Shown here: in pieces, positions 1 to 14,401 of the stretch | How positions within the stretch are numbered: the first letter of the stretch is position 1 | How the letters are laid out: every line of letters starts with the position of its first letter | Assembly (NCBI RefSeq): GCF_012979235.1 | Contig: NZ_JAATWC010000001.1 | Span: 62,001-126,000, forward strand | Source: Dissulfurirhabdus thermomarina | GTDB lineage: Bacteria > Desulfobacterota > Dissulfuribacteria > Dissulfuribacterales > Dissulfurirhabdaceae | DNA: 64,000 nt | Direction of reading: 5' to 3' | Notes under the pieces: model-generated | The model's input: the letters and a program-made list of their open reading frames with translations, nothing else | Database searches by the model: none | Told to the model about the DNA's origin: nothing | Made by a program: the position numbers and the translations under genes

Positions 1-2639
<2,639 letters not shown>

Positions 2640-2664
2640 GAAACGCAACACTCCGGCAAGCGCC

Positions 2665-3717
<1,053 letters not shown>

Positions 3718-3840
3718 GGCTGCCTCCTCCTGTCTGGCCGCGGCCCGGCCCGCCGGTGCCGCCCCTTGGACGTCTCTTCCAACTCTACTCGATTCACCCG
3801 AACTTCGGTACCCGGTCTGCCGCTTGCCGAAGAAGGCCCG

Positions 3841-3868
3841 ATCATTATATATGATGGAGAGATGTCGA
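3841..3868 (-). promoter_or_regulatory. Candidate recA promoter/operator element
   Basis: On the minus strand a perfect TATAAT lies at 3849-3844. It sits inside a 15-bp palindrome, ATCAT-TATAT-ATGAT (3841-3855), about 125 bp upstream of recA. A TCGACA hexamer at 3868-3863 is only 13 bp away, too close for a normal -35, so the -35 is unclear. The palindrome could be an SOS or other operator, but it does not match a LexA box I can name. Confidence 0.3.
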
Positions 3869-3920
3869 ACCGTCCCCCCGCCCCCATCACACCGCCTCCC
3901 CGCCGGGGCGCCACGACGCC

Positions 3921-4406
3921 GTGACCGGGCGCCGGCTCTTCACCCTCTTCTTCCTGGGGCTGGGGTTCTGGTGCCTCGCGGTGGGGGCCTCGAAGGCCCT
4001 GGAGGGGCTCGCCGCGCGCAGCTGGCCCACGGCGCCCGGCCGTGTGGTGATCTCGGAGCTCCGGCAACTGCCGACGCCGAAACGCCCCGGGGTCTCGCGG
4101 CTCTGCCTCCGGCTGGAATACTGGTACGAGGTGGGGGGAAAGGGCTACCGGGGCACCCGCTTGAACACGGGCTGGCCTTGTTTCGGCTCCAGGTCCTACC
4201 TCGAGCGGGCCCGACGGCGCCACCCTTCCGGCGCCCGGGTCCGGGTCCGCTACAACCCCGACGACCCGGCCCGCTCCCTCCTGGAGCCCGGGGTGGAGTG
4301 GTCGGCCCTCTTCCTGATGGGGGTGGGCCTGTGCCTCGTCTCGGCCAGCTGGCCCCTCTTCCGCCGCCGGGGCCGGGGCCGCCGGCTCACCGGCGCGACC
4401 ACTTGA
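3921..4406 (+). CDS. DUF3592-type two-helix membrane protein
   Basis: A 161-residue protein with a GTG start. A hydrophobic helix at about residues 5-26 and a second near 126-147 flank an extracytoplasmic beta-rich segment. That segment contains [15 protein letters not shown] and [19 protein letters not shown], the layout and YNPxxPxxS signature of DUF3592 proteins. No enzymatic role is known for the family. It is transcribed divergently from recA and converges on the PilZ gene, ending about 20 bp from it. Confidence 0.7.
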   Translation: MTGRRLFTLFFLGLGFWCLAVGASKALEGLAARSWPTAPGRVVISELRQLPTPKRPGVSRLCLRLEYWYEVGGKGYRGTRLNTGWPCFGSRSYLERARRRHPSGARVRVRYNPDDPARSLLEPGVEWSALFLMGVGLCLVSASWPLFRRRGRGRRLTGATT

Positions 4407-4722
4407 GGTCTTCCACCAGGCGCTTGATCTCCCGCTCCTCTGCGGGCCCGATGCCGAGGAATCGGATCCCCATCCGGTAGTGCAGGCCGTCCTGCACCAC
4501 CCACTGGATCTCGCCCTGGAGCTTCACCGGCGGCCTGAGGGGCAGGACGAGGGTGAGCCGGGTCCCCCGGGGGCAGCCTTCCAGGGCCTCGACCCCGGCC
4601 CCCGTGGAGCTGATGTCCCGGAGTTCTCCCGTGCAGAACCGGCGGCCGTCGGCGAAGCTGAGCTCCAACTGGACCTTCACCCGTTCCGCCCGGCGCTTGT
4701 CAAGGGACGGGGCTTCCGACAT
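4387..4722 (-). CDS. PilZ domain protein
   Basis: A 111-residue stand-alone PilZ domain, a cyclic di-GMP receptor family. The start MSEAPSLDKRR is chosen because GGGAGGTG lies just upstream; a longer in-frame reading extends into non-conserved sequence. The ligand motifs are visible: RRAERV (RxxxR) at the N-terminus and DISSTGAGVE (D/NxSxxG) in the barrel. It could link the diguanylate cyclase encoded at 20.5-21.6 kb to surface behaviour, but the partner is unknown. Its 3' end overlaps the convergent DUF3592 gene by about 20 bp. Confidence 0.85.
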   Translation of the reverse strand: MSEAPSLDKRRAERVKVQLELSFADGRRFCTGELRDISSTGAGVEALEGCPRGTRLTLVLPLRPPVKLQGEIQWVVQDGLHYRMGIRFLGIGPAEEREIKRLVEDLKWSRR

Positions 4723-4903
4723 GGGGCACCTCCCGGGTCCGGCCCGGCGGGGCCGGGGATTTCCCGGGAAAATATGCAAGTTGGAGGCCACATCCCATTT
4801 CCCCGGTCCCCCTCGACCCCGCCGCGGGATTTGCCCTGCCGGGCCCAAGACACTAGAATGGGCCAAATTCGCCCCCGGCCGGGGGAGCCGGCCACCACCA
4901 TCC

Positions 4904-6565
4904 ATGCGACAGCGAACCCTCCATGCCATCCAGTCCGCCCTCCGGGAGGGTGCCCGCCGGGGACTCTGGCCCGACGCGGACCCGCCGGGTCTCCAGGTCA
5001 CCCCGCCGCGGCACGAGGCCCACGGCGACTACGCCACCAACGCGGCCCTGGTGCTGGCCTCCGCCGCCCGGCGGCCGCCGCGGGAGATCGCCGCCGACCT
5101 GGCCCGCCTCCTGGGCGGCGTCTCCCTCTTCGAGAAGGTGGAAGTAGCCGGTCCCGGCTTCGTCAACCTCTTCATCGCACCCTCGGTCTGGCGGGAGAAC
5201 CTCCGGGAGATCTGCCGCGCCGGCGAGGCCTACGGCCGGACGGACGCAGGCGGCGGGCGGCGGGTCCAGGTGGAGTTCGTCAGCGCCAACCCCACGGGGC
5301 CCCTCCACGTGGGGCACGGCCGGGGGGCCGCCGTGGGCGACTCCCTGGCCCGGATCCTCGCCGCGGCGGGCTTCCGGGTGGAACGGGAGTACTACATCAA
5401 CGACGTCGGCAACCAGATGCGCACCCTGGGGGCCTCGGTCTACTACCGGTACCTCGAACTCCACGGCCGCCCGGTGGACTTCCCCGAGGACCACTACCGG
5501 GGCGACTACATCCGTGAGATCGCCCGGGAGATGGCCGATCGCGCGGGCGACCGCTACCTCGACACGCCCCTGGAGGCGTGCATCGACGACTTCACGGCCC
5601 TGGCGGTGGAGCGCATCTCCACCGGCATCCGGAAGGACCTCGAGGACTTCGGCGTCGCCTTCGAGAACTGGTTCAGCGAGCGGACGCTCCACGACTCCGG
5701 CCTGGTGACCGGCACCCTGGAACTCCTGGAGGAAAAGGGCCACGTGTACGAGCGGGACGGCGCCCTCTGGTTCCGGTCCTCCGCCTTCGGCGACGAAAAG
5801 GACCGGGTGGTCCGCCGCGCCAACGGCATCCTCACCTACTTCGCCGCCGACATCGCCTACCACAGGCACAAGCTGGAGCGGGGCTACGACCTCCTGGTGG
5901 ACATCTGGGGCGCCGACCACCACGGTTACGTCCCCCGGGTGAAGGCGGCGGTGGAGGCCCTCGGCCACCCCCCGGAGAAGGTCCAGGTCCTCCTGGTCCA
6001 GCTGGTGAACCTCCTGGAGGGCGGCCGGCCCAAGGCCATGTCCACCCGGGCCGGCGAGTTCGTGACCCTCCGCGAGGTCCTGGACGACGTGGGCCGCGAC
6101 GCCGCCCGCTTCATCTTCCTCACCCGGCGCTCGGACAGCCACCTGGACTTCGACCTGGAGCTGGCCCGAAGGCGCAACCAGGACAACCCCGTCTACTACG
6201 TCCAGTATGCCCACGCCCGCCTCTCGAGCGTCTTCCACAACGCCGGCGAACGGGGCATCCCGGTGCCCGGCCCGGACGAGGCGGACGTCCACCGGCTCAC
6301 CGCTCCGGAGGAGGCGGCGCTCCTCAAGCTCCTCGACGCCTTTCCCCGGGTGGTGGCCGACAGCGCCCTGGCCCTGGAACCCCACCGTGTTACGTACTAC
6401 CTTACGGACCTGGCCGGCGCCGTCCACAACTACTACGCCCGGCACCGGTTCCTCGACGACGACCCGGCGCTGGCCCGGGCCCGCCTCCTCCTGGCCCAGG
6501 CGCTGCGGCAGGTGCTGAAGAAGGGGCTCGAGCTCCTGGGGGTCACCGCCCCCGAAACGATGTAG
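4904..6565 (+). CDS. argS: Arginyl-tRNA synthetase
   Basis: Class I aminoacyl-tRNA synthetase attaching arginine to tRNA-Arg; 553 residues, normal size. The start MRQRTLHAIQSAL gives the usual N-terminal Add-1 domain (HGDYATNAAL motif near residue 42). The HIGH-type signature is SANPTGPLHVGHGRG near residue 125, and a KMSK-like loop KAMSTRAGEFVTL lies near 380. The DALR anticodon-binding domain ends the protein. The frame is open further upstream to 4553, but that part overlaps the PilZ gene antisense and is not conserved. A SPOR protein gene follows after 9 bp. Confidence 0.98.
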   Translation: MRQRTLHAIQSALREGARRGLWPDADPPGLQVTPPRHEAHGDYATNAALVLASAARRPPREIAADLARLLGGVSLFEKVEVAGPGFVNLFIAPSVWRENLREICRAGEAYGRTDAGGGRRVQVEFVSANPTGPLHVGHGRGAAVGDSLARILAAAGFRVEREYYINDVGNQMRTLGASVYYRYLELHGRPVDFPEDHYRGDYIREIAREMADRAGDRYLDTPLEACIDDFTALAVERISTGIRKDLEDFGVAFENWFSERTLHDSGLVTGTLELLEEKGHVYERDGALWFRSSAFGDEKDRVVRRANGILTYFAADIAYHRHKLERGYDLLVDIWGADHHGYVPRVKAAVEALGHPPEKVQVLLVQLVNLLEGGRPKAMSTRAGEFVTLREVLDDVGRDAARFIFLTRRSDSHLDFDLELARRRNQDNPVYYVQYAHARLSSVFHNAGERGIPVPGPDEADVHRLTAPEEAALLKLLDAFPRVVADSALALEPHRVTYYLTDLAGAVHNYYARHRFLDDDPALARARLLLAQALRQVLKKGLELLGVTAPETM

Positions 6566-6574
6566 GAGACCGCC

Positions 6575-7231
6575 ATGGCCAAGCGCGAAGGCAAGAAGTT
6601 CCACATCGAGACCGGCTGGTTCGGGCTCGTCACCCTCGGGGTGCTGGCCCTCTGCCTCCTGCTCTGGATGTTCATCCTCGGGCTCTACCTGGGCCAGAAG
6701 CTGGTGGGCCGGAGCCCCGCCGAGACCCTCCTGGCGCCCGCCGCCGGGGCCCCGGCGGCCCCCGGCCAGGAAGGCGCCGGCGCGGAGCCCGGCGCCGCCC
6801 CCGGATCAGAGCTTCCCGCCAACGCCACCCTCGAACCCGTCCCCCCCGCCCCGCCGCCCGCCGAAACCGCCGAACCCGTGCCACCGCCCGCTCCCCAGGC
6901 AGAGGCCCCCGGCCAGTGGCTGAACCCTCCGGAGGCTCCCGCCCCCGGAGAAACCACTGCCTCGGAGGGCGAGGCGCCGGCGCCCAAGACCTTCTTCACC
7001 GTCCAGATCGCCTCCTTCCCGGAAAAGGACCTGGCCGACAAAGAGGCCGCCCGGTGGCGCGAGAAGGGGTACCGCGTCCTGGTGCGGGAGGTCTTCCTCG
7101 GCCCGAAGAAGGGCACCTGGTACCGGGTCTACATGGGGCGCTTCCAGACCGTGGACGAGGCGAAGCGGTTCGCCGAGAAGCTCGCCAAGGAGAAGGGGCT
7201 CAAGTCCTACATCGTCCCCCTCCGGCAGTGA
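6575..7231 (+). CDS. SPOR domain membrane protein
   Basis: A 218-residue bitopic protein with one transmembrane helix at about residues 17-38. A long Ala/Pro/Glu-rich periplasmic linker (about 45-135) follows, then a C-terminal SPOR domain starting TFFTVQIASFPEKDLADKEA and ending LKSYIVPLRQ. SPOR domains bind denuded septal peptidoglycan, so a role in division or cell-wall remodelling is likely. It is tightly packed between argS (9 bp) and the acetyltransferase gene (4 bp), so probably co-transcribed. The exact partner is not predictable from sequence. Confidence 0.85.
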   Translation: MAKREGKKFHIETGWFGLVTLGVLALCLLLWMFILGLYLGQKLVGRSPAETLLAPAAGAPAAPGQEGAGAEPGAAPGSELPANATLEPVPPAPPPAETAEPVPPPAPQAEAPGQWLNPPEAPAPGETTASEGEAPAPKTFFTVQIASFPEKDLADKEAARWREKGYRVLVREVFLGPKKGTWYRVYMGRFQTVDEAKRFAEKLAKEKGLKSYIVPLRQ

Positions 7232-7235
7232 CCCC

Positions 7236-7688
7236 ATGATCCGAAAGGCCAAGATAGGCGACGTCCGGGCCATCCACGGGCTCCTTTCGGCCTTCGGAGA
7301 CCGCAACCTCCTGCTGCCGCGGTCGCTGAGCGAGCTCTATGACCACCTGCGGGACTTCACCGTCTACGAGGACGAGGCGGGGGCCGTCGGCGGAGTGGCG
7401 GCCCTCCACATCTGCTGGGAGGATCTCGCGGAGATCCGCTCCCTCGCCGTGCGGGAAGACCTCCAGCACCATGGGGTGGGGCGCCGCCTCGTGGAACACT
7501 GCCTCTCCGAGGCGGTGACCCTGGGGATCTACCGGGTCTTCACCCTGACCAACCGGCCTGAATTCTTTAAAAAGCTCGGCTTCGGCCCGGTGGACAAGGC
7601 CACCCTGCCCCACAAGGTCTGGGCCGACTGCGTCAAGTGCGCCCGGTTCCCGGACTGCGACGAAGTCGCCCTCCTCCTGGAACTCTGA
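7236..7688 (+). CDS. Short GNAT-type N-acetylglutamate synthase (ArgA-like)
   Basis: A 150-residue GNAT acetyltransferase, start MIRKAKIGDVRAIHGLL. The acetyl-CoA motif A is EIRSLAVREDLQHHGVGRRL (residues about 67-86), followed by RVFTLTNRPEFFKKLGF. This is the compact, kinase-less N-acetylglutamate synthase type seen in Deltaproteobacteria, and the C-terminal CVKCARFPDCDEVALLLEL is typical of it. It would make N-acetylglutamate for arginine synthesis. argJ lies 2.6 kb downstream beyond secA, which supports the assignment; a generic GNAT role is the alternative. Confidence 0.75.
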   Translation: MIRKAKIGDVRAIHGLLSAFGDRNLLLPRSLSELYDHLRDFTVYEDEAGAVGGVAALHICWEDLAEIRSLAVREDLQHHGVGRRLVEHCLSEAVTLGIYRVFTLTNRPEFFKKLGFGPVDKATLPHKVWADCVKCARFPDCDEVALLLEL

Positions 7689-7709
7689 GCCGGCGCCGAC
7701 AAGCGAGAC

Positions 7710-10247
<2,538 letters not shown>

Positions 10248-10250
10248 GCC

Positions 10251-11447
10251 GTGCGCGTTCCAGGCTTCCGCGCCGCCGCCGCCGCCGCCGGGATCAAGAC
10301 CCCCGGCCGCCTGGACCTGGGCCTCGTCGTGGCCGACCGCCCGGCCGTGGCCGCCGGCGTCTTCACCCGCAACCGGGTCAAGGCCGCGCCCGTGCTCCTG
10401 GACACGGCCCGCCTCCAGGCCCGCGCCGAGGCCCGGGCCATCCTGGTCAACAGCGGCAACGCCAACGCCTGCACCGGCCCGGGGGGCCTGGCGGACGCCG
10501 AGGAGTCCTGCCGCCTCGTGGCGGCGGCCACCGGCGTCCCCGCCGATGAGGTCCTCGTGGCCTCCACCGGGGTCATCGGGTGGCCCCTCCCCATGGACCG
10601 CATCCGGCAGGCCATCCCCGAGCTCGCCCGCGGGCTCTCCGAGGACGGCCTCGAGGCCGTCAGCCGCGCCATCCTCACCACCGACACCGCGGCGAAGACC
10701 GCCGCCCGGGCCCTGTCCCTCGGGGGCCGGGACGTCACCGTGGCGGGCATGGCCAAGGGAGCCGGCATGATCGGCCCCGACCTGGGGCCCCCCCATGCCA
10801 CCATGCTGGCCTTCCTCTTCACCGACGCCCCGGTGGAGGCCCCCTGGTGGCAGGCGGTGCTCGCCGCCGCCGCCGGGACCACCTTCAACCGGATCCTGGT
10901 GGACGGCGACACCAGCACCAACGACACGGTGCTGGCCCTGGCGAGCGGCGCGGCCGGGGGCCCGCCCATCGGGCCGGGCCGGCCGGGGGCCGCGGAGCTC
11001 GAGGCCGCCGTGACAGGGGTCTGCGCGGAACTCGCCCGCCGCATCTGCCTGGACGGGGAGGGGGCCACCAAGCTGGTCCGGGTGGCGGTGACCGGCGCGC
11101 CGGACGACGCGGCGGCGGAGCGGATCGCCCGCGTGGTGGCGGCCTCGCCCCTGGTGAAGACCGCCTGCTTCGGCGAGGACCCCAACTGGGGCCGGGTGGC
11201 GGCCGCGGCCGGCCGGGCCGGGGTCCCCTTCGACCCCGGCGACCTGGCCATCGGGATCGGCGGGGTCGAGGTGGTGGCCGGCGGCCGGCCGACGGGGCTC
11301 GAGGCGGAGGAACGGGCCCGCGCCGCCATGCGCGGACGGGAGTTCGCCGTGGAGCTCCGGGTCGGAACCGGCCCCGGGCGGGCCGAGATCCTCACCACGG
11401 ACCTCTCCGTGGACTACGTCCGCATCAACGCGGACTACCGGAGCTGA
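10251..11447 (+). CDS. argJ: Glutamate N-acetyltransferase / amino-acid acetyltransferase ArgJ
   Basis: Transfers the acetyl group from N-acetylornithine to glutamate, recycling acetyl in arginine biosynthesis; some members also use acetyl-CoA. The 398-residue precursor has a GTG start (MRVPGFRAAAAAAGIKTP). The autocleavage site is the Thr of GPPHATMLAFLFTDA near residue 185, which splits it into alpha and beta chains. FNRILVDGDTSTNDT and the C-terminal SVDYVRINADYRS are ArgJ hallmarks. It lies 3 bp after secA. The ArgA-like gene upstream would prime the cycle. Confidence 0.97.
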   Translation: MRVPGFRAAAAAAGIKTPGRLDLGLVVADRPAVAAGVFTRNRVKAAPVLLDTARLQARAEARAILVNSGNANACTGPGGLADAEESCRLVAAATGVPADEVLVASTGVIGWPLPMDRIRQAIPELARGLSEDGLEAVSRAILTTDTAAKTAARALSLGGRDVTVAGMAKGAGMIGPDLGPPHATMLAFLFTDAPVEAPWWQAVLAAAAGTTFNRILVDGDTSTNDTVLALASGAAGGPPIGPGRPGAAELEAAVTGVCAELARRICLDGEGATKLVRVAVTGAPDDAAAERIARVVAASPLVKTACFGEDPNWGRVAAAAGRAGVPFDPGDLAIGIGGVEVVAGGRPTGLEAEERARAAMRGREFAVELRVGTGPGRAEILTTDLSVDYVRINADYRS

Positions 11448-11469
11448 CGGACCCCGTCCCCGGGCCGGG

Positions 11470-12438
11470 CTATCCCAGGACCTTGTCCCGGTAACGGGCC
11501 AGGATCCCGTCCACCACGATCTTCCCCGAGTTGAAGGCCCCCATGATGGAGCCCTTCTCCAGCATCAGGTCGCCGGCAAGGAAGAGGCCGGGGATGTTGG
11601 TCTCGCCGGCCTCGTCCACCTTGGGCCGCCGCCCGTCGAAGGCCACGCCGATCCCCTCGAGGAAGGCCTGGGGCGTGGAGCCCCCGAGGCAGTAGAAGAC
11701 GCGGTCGTAGGTCTCGTCGCTCCCGTCGTCGAAGTGGACCTTGACCCGGTCGCCGTCGGCGGAAAGGCCCTGGATGTTGGAGGGCATCTTCAAGGAGACC
11801 TTCCCGGTGCAGGCGCACTCGTCCAGGTTGCAGGCGTTGGTCTCGTTGAGGCGGAAGAACTTCTCCCGCCGGTAGGAGAGGGTCACGTCGTTGGTGCCGC
11901 AGAGGAAGCAGGCCGTCTCGGCGGCGGTGTCCCCGCCTCCCACCACCAGGATCTTCTCCCCCTCGGGCGGCGCCTTGGGCATGGAGAAGTGGACCCGGTC
12001 CTTCACCTCCTTGGGGATGGGGTAGCCGGGCTTCACCGGCTTCCCGAAGATCCCGATGGCCACCACCACCACCGGCGCCTCGACCTCGAGCCCGCCTCCG
12101 GTCACCACGCGGAAGCCGCCGGGGCCCGGGACGACCTTCTGCACCTCGTTCCAGTAGCGGATGTCGAGGCCGTATTCCTCGATCACCCGGTCCATCCGCG
12201 CGAGAAACTCCTCCCGGGTCTCGGTGTCGAAGGAGAGGCGGCCGATGGGCTCCACCTTCACCTTCCGGTAGACCGGGTCCACGCGTTTTCCCTCGTGGAA
12301 GAGGTTGACCACCGTGTCGCAGTCCTCGCCCTTCTTCTCCAGCACCACCACGGGGGCGACGCCCGCCACCTTGGCCTCCACGGCCACCGCGATGCCGGCG
12401 GGCCCGGCGCCCACCACCGCTATCTTCGCCTTTTCCAT
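11470..12438 (-). CDS. FAD/NAD(P)-dependent oxidoreductase, YpdA/thioredoxin-reductase-like
   Basis: A 322-residue flavoprotein. The FAD Rossmann motif GAGPAG lies near residue 10, the NAD(P) motif VVGGGDTAAETACFLCG near 170, and the second FAD motif IPGLFLAGDL near 280. It lacks the redox CxxC of classical thioredoxin reductase between the domains. Instead there is a Cys cluster NACNLDECACTG near 205, just after the NAD(P) motif. The overall layout resembles YpdA-type NAD(P)-binding oxidoreductases. The physiological partner is unknown. It converges on argJ, leaving only 22 bp. Confidence 0.75.
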   Translation of the reverse strand: MEKAKIAVVGAGPAGIAVAVEAKVAGVAPVVVLEKKGEDCDTVVNLFHEGKRVDPVYRKVKVEPIGRLSFDTETREEFLARMDRVIEEYGLDIRYWNEVQKVVPGPGGFRVVTGGGLEVEAPVVVVAIGIFGKPVKPGYPIPKEVKDRVHFSMPKAPPEGEKILVVGGGDTAAETACFLCGTNDVTLSYRREKFFRLNETNACNLDECACTGKVSLKMPSNIQGLSADGDRVKVHFDDGSDETYDRVFYCLGGSTPQAFLEGIGVAFDGRRPKVDEAGETNIPGLFLAGDLMLEKGSIMGAFNSGKIVVDGILARYRDKVLG

Positions 12439-12594
12439 CTCGACTCGCCTCCTCCCGGGGCCGCCCCCGCCGCTTTGCGCGCCGCGGCAAAGCCGCGTAA
12501 ATTGTGCCGGGCGGCCCGGTCACGATTTTTTGGAACCGGCTGACTACATAACAAGAGAAGGCCCGGGGCTTCAACCCCGGCCGGGAGCCTGCCG

Positions 12595-12789
12595 ATGAGC
12601 GACACCGCCCCAAAGGGCTTTTGCCAGAAGGACAACCGGGAGGTCCCGCTGGACGAGGGCTGCCGGCACCCCAAGGACTACTGCCAGTACCGGCAGGCCT
12701 GCATCGTCCACTTCCACGAGCGCGAGCGCGCCCGGGAGCGGGAGGACCACGGGGCGACGGACCGGGAGGCACGGTGCGGATCCTCCTGA
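12595..12789 (+). CDS. Small Cys-rich conserved protein
   Basis: A 64-residue protein with CQKDNREVPLDEGCRHP followed by DYCQYRQACIVHFHERERA. Four conserved-looking Cys and a charged C-terminus suggest a metal-binding or redox mini-protein. Similar short proteins occur in Deltaproteobacteria, but I know no function. It starts 157 bp upstream of its neighbour on the minus strand and its last codons overlap the surE start by 16 bp, which suggests translational coupling. Confidence 0.7.
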   Translation: MSDTAPKGFCQKDNREVPLDEGCRHPKDYCQYRQACIVHFHERERAREREDHGATDREARCGSS

Positions 12790-13532
12790 CCAACGACGAC
12801 GGCATCCACGCCCTGGGCCTCTGCGCCCTCTACGAGGCCCTCCGCGAGGAACACGAGGTCCACGTGGTGGCGCCCGAGGCCGAGCGCAGCGCCGTGGGCC
12901 ACGCCATCACCCTGGCCGACCCCCTCCGCGCCCGCCCCATCAAGCGCAACGGCCGTCCCTTCGGCTGGGCCGTGAGCGGCACCCCCGCCGACTGCGTCAA
13001 GCTCGCAGTCCACGAGCTGCTCCCCGGCCCCCCGGACCTGGTCCTCTCGGGCATCAACCTCGGCGCCAACGTCGGCATCAACGTCCTCTACTCCGGGACG
13101 GTCTCGGCGGCCACCGAGGCCGCCATCCTGGGCCTTCGGGCCGCGGCCTTCTCCCTCGACACCTACCAGGACCCCGATTTCTGCTTCGCCGCCCGCTTCG
13201 CCGCGGACCTCGTCCACTGGATCACCGTCCTCCCCGGCCCCGGGGCCTTCGCCCTCAACGTGAACATCCCGGCCCTCCCCCCGAACCGGATCCGCGGCCT
13301 CCGGCTGACCCGCCAGGGGACCGCCCGGTTCGTCGAACGCTTCGACCGGCGCACCGACCCCAGGGGGAACGTCTACTACTGGCAGGCGGGGGAGACCCTG
13401 GCGGAGACCGAGCCGGAAGACGTGGACAGCCGGGCGCTCCGGGACGGCTATATCTCCATCACGCCCCTCCAGTTCGAACTCACCCACCACGCATTTCTCT
13501 CGATGATGCAAATTCCGGATTACACCTGGTGA
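12774..13532 (+). CDS. surE: 5'/3'-nucleotidase SurE
   Basis: Divalent-metal nucleoside monophosphate phosphatase of stress survival. The 252-residue product starts with GTG at VRILLTNDDGIHALGL; the NDDG loop carries the metal-binding Asp pair. SGTPADCVKLA and LVLSGINLGANVGINVLYSGTVSAA (read in part) complete the active site. A longer in-frame start would run back into the Cys-rich gene and add non-family sequence. A long AT-rich gap follows. Confidence 0.96.
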   Translation: MRILLTNDDGIHALGLCALYEALREEHEVHVVAPEAERSAVGHAITLADPLRARPIKRNGRPFGWAVSGTPADCVKLAVHELLPGPPDLVLSGINLGANVGINVLYSGTVSAATEAAILGLRAAAFSLDTYQDPDFCFAARFAADLVHWITVLPGPGAFALNVNIPALPPNRIRGLRLTRQGTARFVERFDRRTDPRGNVYYWQAGETLAETEPEDVDSRALRDGYISITPLQFELTHHAFLSMMQIPDYTW

Positions 13533-13629
13533 AAGCCGTTACCCACCCGTAGACAAAAACTTTCCAGCAGATTCCCTCGTTGTCATTCTGCGTTCATTTC
13601 CGTCTCCACAAGTTTTTTCAATTGAACGG

Positions 13630-13659
13630 TTGACAAGAACCCCGTTATATTGCTAACAA
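13630..13659 (+). promoter_or_regulatory. Candidate sigma-70 promoter
   Basis: A perfect -35 TTGACA at 13630-13635 is followed after 18 bp by TAACAA (13654-13659). The latter is preceded by TGC, giving an extended -10. The 10-bp palindrome TTCAATTGAA ends 3 bp before the -35, a good place for an operator. It would give a leader of about 275 nt in front of the HTH/AT-hook gene. Confidence 0.4.
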
Positions 13660-13834
13660 TTACTTGTAAATTCGTGCAAAGCGTCCGAAAAGGAACAACG
13701 AGCCGCAAACGCAACCACGCTTGGAGCGGAAGTCCGTCCAATCGGGGCATCTCGCCACGGAATCGCAACGGGGTGCAGCGCCGTCAATGATGTGGCCTCG
13801 CAAGTAAAAGTCCAGGGGATCGGTCGGGCAAAGA

Positions 13835-13868
13835 GCACCGAAGCAAGCCACAGTCGGTGCATTATTTT
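13835..13868 (+). terminator. Hairpin plus U-rich tract inside the leader (attenuator or sRNA end)
   Basis: GCACCGA (13835-13841) pairs perfectly with TCGGTGC (13854-13860) across a 12-nt loop, and ATTATTTT follows at once. The form is that of a weak intrinsic terminator. It lies 75 bp before the start codon of the HTH/AT-hook gene, so it could attenuate that gene or end a short RNA started near 13665. Confidence 0.35.
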
Positions 13869-13942
13869 GCGACGCCGCACGGGGGGCTCGCAGCCGAAGA
13901 CGCACCAACTTAAATTCAAATGACACGAAAGGAGACCATTAC

Positions 13943-14242
13943 ATGAATGCACGCAAGAGAAGCCGTCCCTACACCCTCGAAGACGTCAACTACGTCTACG
14001 ACAACTACGCCAACATGACCGCCGGCGAGATCGCCGAGCAGCTCGGCATCAGCAAGTTCCAGGTCGCCAAGATCGTCAGCGAGCTCCGCAAGAAGGGCGT
14101 CGACCTCCCCGAGAAGACCGTGCGCCGGCAGAACCCCATCGAGGCCTTCCTGAAGCAGCGCGGGATCGAGCCGAAGGCCCGGAAGAAGGCCCCCGCAAAG
14201 GCCGCCGGCCGCCGCGGGCGTCCCCGAAAGAAGTCTTCTTAG
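13943..14242 (+). CDS. Small HTH protein with C-terminal AT-hook
   Basis: A 99-residue basic protein. Residues about 27-51 form a clear helix-turn-helix, TAGEIAEQLGISKFQVAKIV. The tail is Lys/Ala/Pro-rich and ends in an AT-hook, AGRRGRPRKKSS. The N-terminus RKRSRPYTLEDVNYVYDNY is also conserved-looking. This mix suggests a nucleoid-associated or global DNA-binding protein that prefers AT-rich DNA. A strong GAAAGGAGACC site precedes the ATG and a strong terminator follows, so it is a one-gene unit, probably well expressed. The AT-rich leader may be its own target. Confidence 0.8.
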   Translation: MNARKRSRPYTLEDVNYVYDNYANMTAGEIAEQLGISKFQVAKIVSELRKKGVDLPEKTVRRQNPIEAFLKQRGIEPKARKKAPAKAAGRRGRPRKKSS

Positions 14243-14258
14243 CCGGCCCCGCCGGCAG

Positions 14259-14297
14259 CCCGCCCGGGCCCGGCCGAGCGGCCGGGGCGGGTCTTTT
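14259..14297 (+). terminator. Rho-independent terminator
   Basis: CCCGCCC (14259-14265) pairs with GGGCGGG (14285-14291). An inner CGGCC/GGCCG pair closes on a GAGC loop and TCTTTT follows. It ends the HTH/AT-hook gene 17 bp after its stop codon. Confidence 0.8.
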
Positions 14298-14401
14298 CCG
14301 GGCGGCCGCCTGTTGATGGGCGGCCGTCGCCGTGTTAGTGTGGCGGCGCGGGGCGGCAGCCGCGCCGCCCACCAGGTCCCCGGCCGGAAGGGTCCCGTCC
14401 C

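Larger units (their letters stand above)
13533..13942 (+). other. AT-rich intergenic leader region upstream of the HTH/AT-hook gene
   Basis: About 410 bp with roughly half A+T, in strong contrast to both flanks. I see no convincing gene; short minus-strand frames here have no recognisable features. It holds a perfect 10-bp palindrome TTCAATTGAA (13617-13626), a TTGACA box (13630-13635), and a hairpin followed by ATTATTTT (13835-13868). The last 20 bp contain the GAAAGGAGA ribosome binding site of the next gene. The sequence could encode a long mRNA leader or a small RNA, but it matches no RNA family I can name. Confidence 0.6.

Noticed and set aside
13630-13930. 6S RNA, RNase P RNA or tmRNA in the AT-rich region
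   Set aside because: A GGAAGTCCG-like string recalls RNase P, but the other universal blocks are missing. No tmRNA 3' end or 6S bulge pattern is visible.
13583-13952. Short minus-strand open frames in the AT-rich leader (60-100 codons)
   Set aside because: No ribosome binding sites, no family resemblance, and they overlap each other in different frames.
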